From: an uncultured Bacilli bacterium
GTDB lineage: Bacteria; Bacillota_I; Bacilli_A; RF39; UBA660
Direction of reading: 5' to 3'
Length of the DNA stretch: 6,480 nt
Assembly: GCA_947632625.1 (NCBI GenBank)
Contig: CANRPZ010000061.1
Location: 1 to 6,480 of the forward strand
Positions 1 through 5,412 of this stretch are shown one piece after another. Position 1 is the first letter of the stretch. Every line of letters starts with the position of its first letter. The position numbers and the translations under genes are program-made. Below the pieces are notes generated by a model. It did no database searches. It was not told the origin of the DNA and saw only the letters and a list, made by a program, of their open reading frames with translations.

Positions 1-1
1 C

Positions 2-1243
2 CCAAAAGGAGAAGGTTGGGTACAAGATCCAGATGTATTAGATACTTGGTTTAGTAGTGCCTTATGGCCATTTAGTACGCTTGGTTGGCCAGAAATGACA
101 GAAGACTTTAAACGCTATTATCCAACGGATTGTTTGGTTACGGGTTATGATATTATTCCTTTTTGGGTTAATCGTATGACGTTTCAAGGTTTAGAGTTTA
201 CAGGAAAAAGACCGTTTAAAGATGTATTAATACATGGACTTATTCGTGACAAATTGGGACGTAAATTTTCTAAATCTTTAGGTAATGGAGTAGATCCTAT
301 GGATATGTGTGAAATCTATGGAGCAGATACTTTAAGATTTTATCTTGCTACCACAGCAAGTAACGGAACCGATATTCGTTTTGATGAAGAAAAAATGAAA
401 TCTACTTGGAACTTTATTAATAAATTATGGAATGCCTCTCGTTTTGTTCTTATGAATATCGAAGACTTAACAGAAGAAAACTATACTTTAGAAAACTTGA
501 AAAAAGAAGATAAATGGATTTTATCAAAACTAAATAAAACCATTAAAGAGGTTACTAAATTTATGGATAAATACGAATTTAATAATGCCGGAGCTTCTAT
601 CTATGACTTTATTTGGAATACATTCTGTGATAAATACATTGAGGTTTCAAAATTTAATTTAAATGATTTTACAACGAAATCCGTTTTATTAGAGGTGTTA
701 TCTTCAACGTTAAAAATGCTTCATCCTTTTATGCCTTATGTAACTGATGAAATCTATAGTTTGCTTCCTATAAAAGAAGAAAATATTATGATTAGTACTT
801 ATCCTGTTTATAGAAAAGAATGGATTTTTAAAAAAGAGGAAGAAGAAATAGAAGACGCTTTCTTATTTATCAAAAACTATCGAAATATCAAAGCAGAAAA
901 TAATATTACAAAAGATTTTAAAATTCGATTTAATAATGATAAAGATTATACTTTAATTATTAAAATGTTAAAGTTAGAAGACCATATTATTAATGATAAT
1001 TTAGATATTTCTTCTTATGTGGTAAAATCAAATACTTATGAAGCTACTATTTATTTTGAAAAAGTTATGAGTGAAAGTGAATTAGAAAGTCTTGCAAAAG
1101 AAAAAGAAAAACTTATGGCGAGTATCGAACGAAGGAAAAAACTTTTAGCCAATGAAAACTATGTAGCAAAAGCACCAAAAGAATTGGTAGAGGAAGAAAA
1201 ACAAAAATTAAAACTAGAAGAAGAAAAATTAGCCATGTTATAA
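2..1243 (+). CDS. valS: Valyl-tRNA synthetase, C-terminal half (5' end outside window)
   Basis: This is a class I aminoacyl-tRNA synthetase that charges tRNA-Val with valine in the cytoplasm. The frame is open from position 2, so the Met codon at 95 is internal; 413 residues are visible of roughly 880 usual for the family. The visible part opens with the conserved motif DPDVLDTWFSSALWPFS, followed by VTGYDIIPFWVNRM. The ATP-binding signature is KFSKS at 263-277, a common form of KMSKS, inside GRKFSKSLGNGVDP. After it come a helical anticodon-binding domain (through about 800) and a Lys/Glu-rich coiled coil at about 1061-1240 ending in MASIERRKKLLANENYVAKA, the tRNA-contacting C-terminal arm typical of ValS rather than IleS or LeuS. 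The gene ends with TAA, which abuts a terminator. Housekeeping gene; no sign of damage. The editing domain and HIGH motif lie upstream, outside the window. Confidence 0.97.
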   Translation, partial: PKGEGWVQDPDVLDTWFSSALWPFSTLGWPEMTEDFKRYYPTDCLVTGYDIIPFWVNRMTFQGLEFTGKRPFKDVLIHGLIRDKLGRKFSKSLGNGVDPMDMCEIYGADTLRFYLATTASNGTDIRFDEEKMKSTWNFINKLWNASRFVLMNIEDLTEENYTLENLKKEDKWILSKLNKTIKEVTKFMDKYEFNNAGASIYDFIWNTFCDKYIEVSKFNLNDFTTKSVLLEVLSSTLKMLHPFMPYVTDEIYSLLPIKEENIMISTYPVYRKEWIFKKEEEEIEDAFLFIKNYRNIKAENNITKDFKIRFNNDKDYTLIIKMLKLEDHIINDNLDISSYVVKSNTYEATIYFEKVMSESELESLAKEKEKLMASIERRKKLLANENYVAKAPKELVEEEKQKLKLEEEKLAML

Positions 1244-1264
1244 AAAGCCCTGGTGGCTTTTTTC
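1242..1264 (+). terminator. Rho-independent terminator of valS
   Basis: A perfect 8-bp stem, AAAAAGCC (1242-1249) with GGCTTTTT (1255-1262), encloses the 5-nt loop CTGGT and is followed by further T residues. The stem begins inside the valS stop codon, so termination follows translation immediately. It separates valS from the downstream repeat-protein genes. Confidence 0.85.
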
Positions 1265-1281
1265 TTGCACAATTTTTTTAT

Positions 1282-1309
1282 TTGCAAAACATGTAAAATA
1301 AGTTATAAT
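1282..1309 (+). promoter_or_regulatory. Probable sigma-A promoter for the repeat-protein cassette
   Basis: The -35 candidate TTGCAA (1282-1287) is separated by 16 nt from a perfect -10 TATAAT (1304-1309). It lies just after the valS terminator and about 20 nt before the GGGAGG ribosome binding site (1320-1325) of the next gene, leaving a very short leader. The call rests on consensus match and position. The region is so AT-rich that the -35 box is less certain than the -10. Confidence 0.65.
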
Positions 1310-1331
1310 ATAAAAAAACGGGAGGTTTTGT

Positions 1332-2426
1332 ATGACATATCAAGATATCAAACAAATTTTATTAAAAATAAAAAAATATCAATTAGCAAATTTATTTAAC
1401 AAGCCAGATACTTTAACACTTTGGATGGATAGATTGAATCCAAAACAAATTAAGAATTTTTTAAATATTGATTTAGAAAAAATAAATTTAGATACTACTT
1501 TTCTAAAAGAATATTTAATTGATTTAAATTTATTAAATAGTGATTATTATAAGCAAGATGTGGAAATTATATCTAATGCTATATCGGATAAAATTGCAAA
1601 ATATTTATATTCAGTTGCCAATGATGCAAATTCGTTAGCAAATAAATATCATATTGAAGATATGAAATTAATAGCAAACGCTAAAACAGAGGTTATTGCA
1701 GACTGTTTAAAGAATGTTGCTGTAAATTCCGATTCATTAATAAGTGAACATCATAGAGAGGATATGAAATTAATAGCAAACGCTAAAACAGAGGTTATTA
1801 CAGACTCTTTAGCGGATGTTGCTACAGATTCCGATTCATTAGCAAGTGAGCATCATAGAGAGGATATGAAATTAATTGCTAACGTTGAAATAGATGGAGT
1901 GTCAACAATCTTAAGTATTGTTGCCAATGATTCCGATTCGTTAGCAAATAAATATCATAGAGAAGATATGAAATTAATTGCAAACTCAAGAACAGCAATA
2001 GCATATTATTTACAAAAGGTTGCTACAAGTGTACAATCATTAGCAAGCGAGCATCATAGTGAAGATATGAAATTAATAGCAAATGCTAAAACAGTTCAAA
2101 TAGCCGAATGCTTAAGTATAGTTGCAAAAGATGCAAATTCATTAGCAAATGCATATCATAGGGAATGTATGGAACAAATTGCCAATGCTGAATCTTATGA
2201 AGAAGCAAGAAAATTGACAGAAGCTTTATGTCCATATTTATGTCCATATATAAATAAAGATTCAAATTTAGATCAAACTTTCGAATTCAGTCTAGACCAA
2301 ACAATTCTTCTTTCGCTTACAAAATTAGAAAATGTAGAAAATATAGAAAAAGAAGCAGAATCAGAAGAAATAAAAAGAATCTTAACAAATCGTCCTATGT
2401 ATTTACCTGAAAATGGAATAAATTAA
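1332..2426 (+). CDS. Unrecognised 34-residue-repeat protein, copy A (7 units)
   Basis: I do not recognise a named family. The 364-residue protein has no signal peptide or membrane segment, so a cytoplasmic location is inferred. Residues 1-75 form a Lys/Leu/Asn-rich N-terminal domain (MTYQDIKQILLKIKKYQ, then LNPKQIKNFLNIDLEKINL). Residues 76 to about 308 are seven tandem repeats of 34 residues, except unit 5 with 33. The unit pattern is DMKLIANA-x(4)-IA-x(2)-L-x(3)-A-x(4)-SLASEHHRE, which looks like two helices and a turn and suggests an alpha-solenoid. The seventh unit is an end cap (CMEQIANAESYEEARKLTEA). An acidic, helical tail (SLDQTILLSLTKLE and onward) closes the protein. The ATG is preceded by GGGAGG at a 6-nt spacing. 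The next gene is a close paralogue 33 nt downstream. A binding or scaffold role is possible from the architecture only; no catalytic motif is visible. Confidence 0.9.
   Translation: MTYQDIKQILLKIKKYQLANLFNKPDTLTLWMDRLNPKQIKNFLNIDLEKINLDTTFLKEYLIDLNLLNSDYYKQDVEIISNAISDKIAKYLYSVANDANSLANKYHIEDMKLIANAKTEVIADCLKNVAVNSDSLISEHHREDMKLIANAKTEVITDSLADVATDSDSLASEHHREDMKLIANVEIDGVSTILSIVANDSDSLANKYHREDMKLIANSRTAIAYYLQKVATSVQSLASEHHSEDMKLIANAKTVQIAECLSIVAKDANSLANAYHRECMEQIANAESYEEARKLTEALCPYLCPYINKDSNLDQTFEFSLDQTILLSLTKLENVENIEKEAESEEIKRILTNRPMYLPENGIN
1557..2265 (+). repeat. 102-bp tandem coding repeats in copy A
   Basis: Units begin at 1557, 1659, 1761, 1863, 1965, 2064 and 2166, each aligned on the Asp of DMKLIANA (Cys in the last). 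Spacing is 102 bp, apart from 99 bp for the fifth, an in-frame loss of one codon near unit position 9-12. Units 2 and 3 share a long, nearly identical DNA block, so part of the array is recent. The last unit is a diverged cap and its end is approximate. Confidence 0.93.
2229..2252 (+). repeat. 12-nt in-frame tandem duplication (CPYL CPYI)
   Basis: TGTCCATATTTA (2229-2240) is followed directly by TGTCCATATATA (2241-2252), giving CPYLCPYI in copy A. The paralogue has a single CPYI at the same place, so this is a small recent in-frame duplication in copy A or, less likely, a loss in copy B. Confidence 0.85.
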
Positions 2427-2459
2427 GTAATAATATACAAAAGAAATGAGAGGTTTTGG

Positions 2460-3707
2460 ATGACATATCAAGAAATGAAACAAATTTTATTAAAAATAAA
2501 AAAATATCAATTAACAAATTTATTTGCAAATAAAACTGCTTTAAGTATTTGGCTTGGTAGATTGAATCCAAAACAAATTAAGAATTTTTTAAATATCGAT
2601 TTAGAAAAAATAAATTTAAATAAAACTAACTTTTTAATTGATTTAAATTTATTAAATAGTGATTATTATAAGCAAGATGTGGAACTTATATCTAATGCTA
2701 AATCGGATAAAATTGCAAAATATTTATTTTCAGTTGCCAATGATGCAAATTCGTTAGCAAATAAATATCATAGTAAAGATATGAAATTAATTGTTGACGC
2801 TAAATCAGAAACTATTGCAGACCGTTTAAAGGATGTTGCTATAGATTCAGATTCATTAGCAAGTGAGCATCATAGTGAAGATATGAAATTGATAGCCAAC
2901 GCTAAATCAGAAAATATAGCAAGATGTTTGTACATTACTGCCATAAGTTTCGATTCATTAGCAAGTGAATATCATAGAGAAGATATGCAATTAATAGCCA
3001 ACGCTAAAACAGAAATTATTGCAGATTGTTTAGTAGATGTTGCTACAGATTTAGATTCATTAGCAAGTGAGCATCATAGAGAGGATATACAATTAATAGC
3101 AAATGCTAAATCAGGTACTATTGCAGACTGCTTAAAGGATATTGCTACAGATTCAAATTCATTATCAAGTGAGCATCATAGAGAAGATATGAAATTAATT
3201 GCAAATGCCAAATCAGATACTATTGCAGACTCTTTAGCGGATGTTGCTACAGATTCAGATTCATTATCAAGTGAGCATCATAGAGAAGATATGAAATTAA
3301 TTGCAACTATTGAGCTAAATGAAAATATACCATATTTAGAGGATATTGCAAAAAATGCAAAATCATTAGCAAGCGAACATCATAGTGAAGATATGAAACT
3401 AATAGCAAATGCTAAAAATGCTCAAATAGCCAAATGCTTAAGTATAGTTGCAAAGGATACAAATTCATTAGCAAATGCATATCATAGGGAATGTATGGAA
3501 CAAATTGCCAATGCTGAATCTTATGAAGAAGCAAGAAAATTGACAGAAGCTTTATGCCCATATATAAAGGAGAATTCTAATTTAGCTTCTACTTTAGAAT
3601 TAAGTCTAGATCAAACAATTCTTCTTTCTCTTACAAAATTAGAAGAAATAGAATGTATAGATCAAGAAATAGAAACGAATGAAATCGAAAGAATTTTAAA
3701 AATTTAG
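2460..3707 (+). CDS. Unrecognised 34-residue-repeat protein, copy B (9 units)
   Basis: Tandem paralogue of the preceding gene, 415 residues, with the same layout. Residues 1-72 are the N-terminal domain (MTYQEMKQILLKIKKYQ, then LNPKQIKNFLNIDLEKINL). Nine repeats follow from residue 73, all 34 residues long up to the ninth, the CMEQIANAESYEEARKLTEA end cap. The acidic tail SLDQTILLSLTKLE is shared, but copy B ends at ILKI and lacks copy A's last 14 or so residues. No signal peptide, membrane helix or catalytic motif is seen. The start is set by GAGAGG (2448-2453), 6 nt before the ATG, matching the spacing in copy A. The 33-nt gap has no terminator, so co-transcription from the copy A promoter is likely. 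A degenerate copy of the copy A leader (AAGTAATAATATA at 2425-2437) shows that the duplication included upstream sequence. Function unknown; a protein-binding solenoid is an inference from architecture only. Confidence 0.9.
   Translation: MTYQEMKQILLKIKKYQLTNLFANKTALSIWLGRLNPKQIKNFLNIDLEKINLNKTNFLIDLNLLNSDYYKQDVELISNAKSDKIAKYLFSVANDANSLANKYHSKDMKLIVDAKSETIADRLKDVAIDSDSLASEHHSEDMKLIANAKSENIARCLYITAISFDSLASEYHREDMQLIANAKTEIIADCLVDVATDLDSLASEHHREDIQLIANAKSGTIADCLKDIATDSNSLSSEHHREDMKLIANAKSDTIADSLADVATDSDSLSSEHHREDMKLIATIELNENIPYLEDIAKNAKSLASEHHSEDMKLIANAKNAQIAKCLSIVAKDTNSLANAYHRECMEQIANAESYEEARKLTEALCPYIKENSNLASTLELSLDQTILLSLTKLEEIECIDQEIETNEIERILKI
2676..3590 (+). repeat. 102-bp tandem coding repeats in copy B
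   Basis: Units begin at 2676, 2778, 2880, 2982, 3084, 3186, 3288, 3390 and 3492, an exact 102-bp period. The 46 nt at 3159-3204 recur without change at 3261-3306, one period later, which marks a recent unit duplication. Unit 7 (3288-3389) is the most diverged internal unit (TIELNENIPYLEDIAKNA), and the ninth is the cap. The end of the last unit is approximate. Confidence 0.93.
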
Positions 3708-3732
3708 CCTTTTATGGCTTTTTCTTTTTTTT
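3706..3732 (+). terminator. Probable intrinsic terminator of the repeat-protein cassette
   Basis: A short stem, AGCC (3706-3709) with GGCT (3716-3719) and loop TTTTAT, is followed by a long T-rich tract interrupted by one C (3719-3732). The stem overlaps the TAG stop of the upstream gene, as in the valS terminator. Four base pairs is weak, though upstream A residues could extend it across the T tract. It lies between the repeat genes and the hrcA promoter. Confidence 0.6.
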
Positions 3733-3750
3733 ACAAAAAATTTTAAAAAA

Positions 3751-3778
3751 TTAGCACTCATATATTGACAAGTGCTAA
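3751..3778 (+). promoter_or_regulatory. CIRCE operator (HrcA binding site) with a 10-nt spacer
   Basis: The left arm TTAGCACTC (3751-3759) matches the CIRCE consensus exactly. The right arm AAGTGCTAA (3770-3778) differs from GAGTGCTAA only at its first base. The arms are 10 nt apart instead of the usual 9, which leaves an 8-bp perfect inverted repeat. The site covers the -35 box of the hrcA promoter, so bound HrcA would block RNA polymerase. It stands directly upstream of hrcA-grpE-dnaK, the classic location. Confidence 0.9.
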
Positions 3779-3793
3779 ATATAATATTATAAT
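3765..3793 (+). promoter_or_regulatory. Consensus sigma-A promoter of the hrcA-grpE-dnaK operon
   Basis: TTGACA (3765-3770) and TATAAT (3788-3793) are both perfect consensus boxes with an ideal 17-nt spacer. The -35 box lies inside the CIRCE spacer and overlaps the first base of its right arm. Transcription should begin near 3799-3801, giving a leader of about 38 nt before the hrcA ATG. Such a strong promoter held down by a repressor is the expected design for class I heat-shock genes. Confidence 0.92.
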
Positions 3794-3797
3794 GGGA

Positions 3798-3824
3798 CTA
3801 GCAATTGGGTAATACCAGTGCTAA
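3798..3824 (+). promoter_or_regulatory. Second, degenerate CIRCE-like element / 5' leader hairpin
   Basis: CTAGCAATT (3798-3806), exactly 9 nt, then CAGTGCTAA (3816-3824) matches the CIRCE consensus at 14 of 18 arm positions, 8 of 9 in the right arm. It lies at the predicted transcription start. As RNA it can fold into a stem of nine pairs: UAGCA with UGCUA, then UUGG with CCAG including one G-U pair, with one bulged A (3804) and a 6-nt loop (3809-3814). The stem ends right at the hrcA ribosome binding site. Whether it works as an operator, an mRNA stability element or neither is inference. Confidence 0.5.
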
Positions 3825-3833
3825 AAGAGGTGA
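3823..3833 (+). promoter_or_regulatory. Ribosome binding site that fixes the hrcA start
   Basis: AAAAGAGGTGA differs at one position from the full Shine-Dalgarno complement AAAGGAGGTGA and lies 4 nt before the ATG at 3838. This rules out the in-frame TTG at 3805, which lies upstream of the site and inside the leader hairpin. Confidence 0.9.
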
Positions 3834-3837
3834 AAGA

Positions 3838-4860
3838 ATGGACGAAAGACAAAATAGGTTATTAAAGGCTATTGTGGAATCGTACATTAAAACAGTAAAA
3901 CCAATTGGTTCTAAATCCTTATGTAAAAAGTTTAATTGTTCAAGTGCAACGATTCGGAATGAAATGGCTGTACTAGAAAATTTAGGACTTATTGAGAAAA
4001 ACCATATTTCATCGGGAAGGATACCAAGTGAAGCTGGGTATAAATATTATGTAGAGCACTTAATGAAACCTAAAGAACTTACTGGAGAAGATGTTTTAAA
4101 ATTGCAAACCATTTTTAAAAATAATGAACTTGAATTAAGTGATACAATTAATAAAACTGTGGAGATCATAAGTGAGCTTACACATTATACCAGTATTGTA
4201 CTTGGAAAAAGCAGCAATGAAAATACTTTAAAGCAAGTCAATATTATTCCTATAAGTGATCATAAAATTGTTGCGGTTGTCTGTACCGATAAAGGAATTG
4301 TAGAAAATAAACAATTTATGCTGGATAATGAAGCAGAAATTAATGAAATAGTAAAAACTTGTGACATTGTCAATAAAATGTTAGTAGGTACGCCGATTAA
4401 TGATGTTGCAAGAAGACTTGAATTTGAAATTAAACCGATTATAAGTCGACAAATTAAGCAGTACGAAGCAGTATATAATATATTTGCTGATGCATTTAAT
4501 GATTTTATTAATAAACGAGGGAATGTTCATTTTGGTGGCAAGACAATGATTTTTGATGAACCAGAATACAATGATGCGAACGAAATAAAACGTTTAGCTA
4601 GTAAATTTGAAAATCAAGATTTCATTAAGAAAATAGAAGAAGAAGATAGCAGTGGTGATATTAAAGTCTATATTGGTGAAGAGAATGAATTTGATCCCAA
4701 TGTAACGATTATTAAAAGTACTTACAAGTTAAATGGAGAAGAAGGAACCATTGCAATTGTTGGTCCAAAAAGAATGGAATATGATCGAGTTGTGGGGCTT
4801 TTAAGTTATTTACAAAAAGCCTTAAATGATGTAGATAAGAAAGGTGACGAAAATGAATAA
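3838..4860 (+). CDS. hrcA: Heat-inducible transcription repressor HrcA
   Basis: Repressor of class I heat-shock genes; it binds CIRCE as a dimer, and in relatives such as Bacillus subtilis its activity depends on the GroE chaperonin. From the ATG the protein has 340 residues, the usual family length. Residues 1 to about 75 are the winged helix-turn-helix, with the hallmark strings SSATIRNEMAVLENLGLIEK and SSGRIPSEAGYKYYVEHLM. The middle contains the GAF-like core and inserted dimerisation segment (for example TSIVLGKSSNENTLKQV). The C-terminal signature is NVTIIKSTYKLNGEEGTIAI, then VGPKRMEYDRVVGLLSYLQ. It is the first gene of the operon, behind a CIRCE site, so it should repress itself together with grpE and dnaK. 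Its last 8 nt overlap the start of grpE. No groES or groEL is in the window. Identification is secure. Confidence 0.97.
   Translation: MDERQNRLLKAIVESYIKTVKPIGSKSLCKKFNCSSATIRNEMAVLENLGLIEKNHISSGRIPSEAGYKYYVEHLMKPKELTGEDVLKLQTIFKNNELELSDTINKTVEIISELTHYTSIVLGKSSNENTLKQVNIIPISDHKIVAVVCTDKGIVENKQFMLDNEAEINEIVKTCDIVNKMLVGTPINDVARRLEFEIKPIISRQIKQYEAVYNIFADAFNDFINKRGNVHFGGKTMIFDEPEYNDANEIKRLASKFENQDFIKKIEEEDSSGDIKVYIGEENEFDPNVTIIKSTYKLNGEEGTIAIVGPKRMEYDRVVGLLSYLQKALNDVDKKGDENE
4840..4847 (+). promoter_or_regulatory. Ribosome binding site that fixes the grpE start
   Basis: AAAGGTGA lies inside the 3' end of hrcA and 5 nt before the ATG at 4853. The in-frame GTG at 4844 is part of this site itself, so it cannot be the start codon. 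Confidence 0.88.
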
Positions 4861-5392
4861 AGATGAAAAAGTACAGCCTGAAGAAATGGTAAAGAATGAG
4901 ACTAGAAAAGAAGAAAAGGGGAAAAAGAATAAAAGTAATAAAGAAATAGAAAGGTTAAAAAATGAAAATTTGGCTCTGAATGAAAAAATCTTACGTATTA
5001 GCGCAGATGCTCAAAACATGAAAAAAAGGCTTGAAGAAGAAATTTCAAGATTACAAAAATATGAAGGTTTAGAACTTGCAAAAGAATTGCTTCCTACAAT
5101 TGATAATTTTGAAAGAGCCATTTTGTTAGATGATACAAATCTTAATGATGAGTTATCAAAATTCTTAAGTGGTTTTAAAATGATTTATGCAAATTTAGTA
5201 AATATATTAAATCAAAAAGAAATCAAAGAAATTGAATGTTTAGGTAAAGAATTTGATCCAACGGTTATGGATGCGGTATTAACATCTAAAGAAGAGGGAA
5301 TACCTAAAAATCAAGTAATTGAGGTCCTACAAAAAGGATATATGTATAAAGATAAATTACTTAGACCTGCCATGGTCAAAGTAAGTGAATAA
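4853..5392 (+). CDS. grpE: Nucleotide exchange factor GrpE
   Basis: Cytoplasmic co-chaperone that releases ADP from DnaK and so resets its substrate cycle. The protein has 179 residues, within the usual GrpE range. Residues 1 to about 30 are charged and probably disordered. Residues about 30-75 form the long dimeric coiled coil (IERLKNENLALNEKILRISA, then DAQNMKKRLEEEISRLQKYE). The signature LAKELLPTIDNFERAI follows, then the helical bundle and the C-terminal beta wing that contacts DnaK, with FDPTVMDAV and a final LLRPAMVKVSE. It overlaps the end of hrcA by 8 nt, which suggests translational coupling, and lies 20 nt before dnaK. It is expected to be induced by heat through the upstream CIRCE. 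Confidence 0.96.
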   Translation: MNKDEKVQPEEMVKNETRKEEKGKKNKSNKEIERLKNENLALNEKILRISADAQNMKKRLEEEISRLQKYEGLELAKELLPTIDNFERAILLDDTNLNDELSKFLSGFKMIYANLVNILNQKEIKEIECLGKEFDPTVMDAVLTSKEEGIPKNQVIEVLQKGYMYKDKLLRPAMVKVSE

Positions 5393-5412
5393 GAAAAGGA
5401 AAGGTGAAATAT

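Noticed and set aside
95..97. ATG at 95 as a gene start
   Set aside because: The frame is open upstream to position 2 and encodes conserved ValS residues (DPDVLDTWFSSALWPF), so this Met is internal to valS.
1557..3590. CRISPR array or non-coding tandem repeat
   Set aside because: The 102-bp period is in frame, substitutions respect codons, and the repeats are contiguous without unique spacers, so these are protein repeats.
1557..3590. TPR, Sel1 or PPR repeats
   Set aside because: The 34-residue length fits TPR, but the key TPR residues (W/L4, G8, Y11, A20, P32 pattern) are absent. Sel1 and PPR consensus positions do not match either. Only the general two-helix shape is shared.
3805..3837. 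Longer hrcA starting at TTG 3805
   Set aside because: The 11 extra residues have no ribosome binding site and overlap the operator/hairpin. The near-perfect Shine-Dalgarno at 3823-3833 serves ATG 3838, which gives the standard HrcA N terminus MDERQNRLL.
3708..3837. Small gene in the interval before hrcA
   Set aside because: The interval is accounted for by the terminator tail, CIRCE, the promoter and the leader. No open frame with a ribosome binding site is present.
4844..4852. Longer grpE starting at GTG 4844
   Set aside because: The GTG is part of the AAAGGTGA ribosome binding site for the ATG at 4853.
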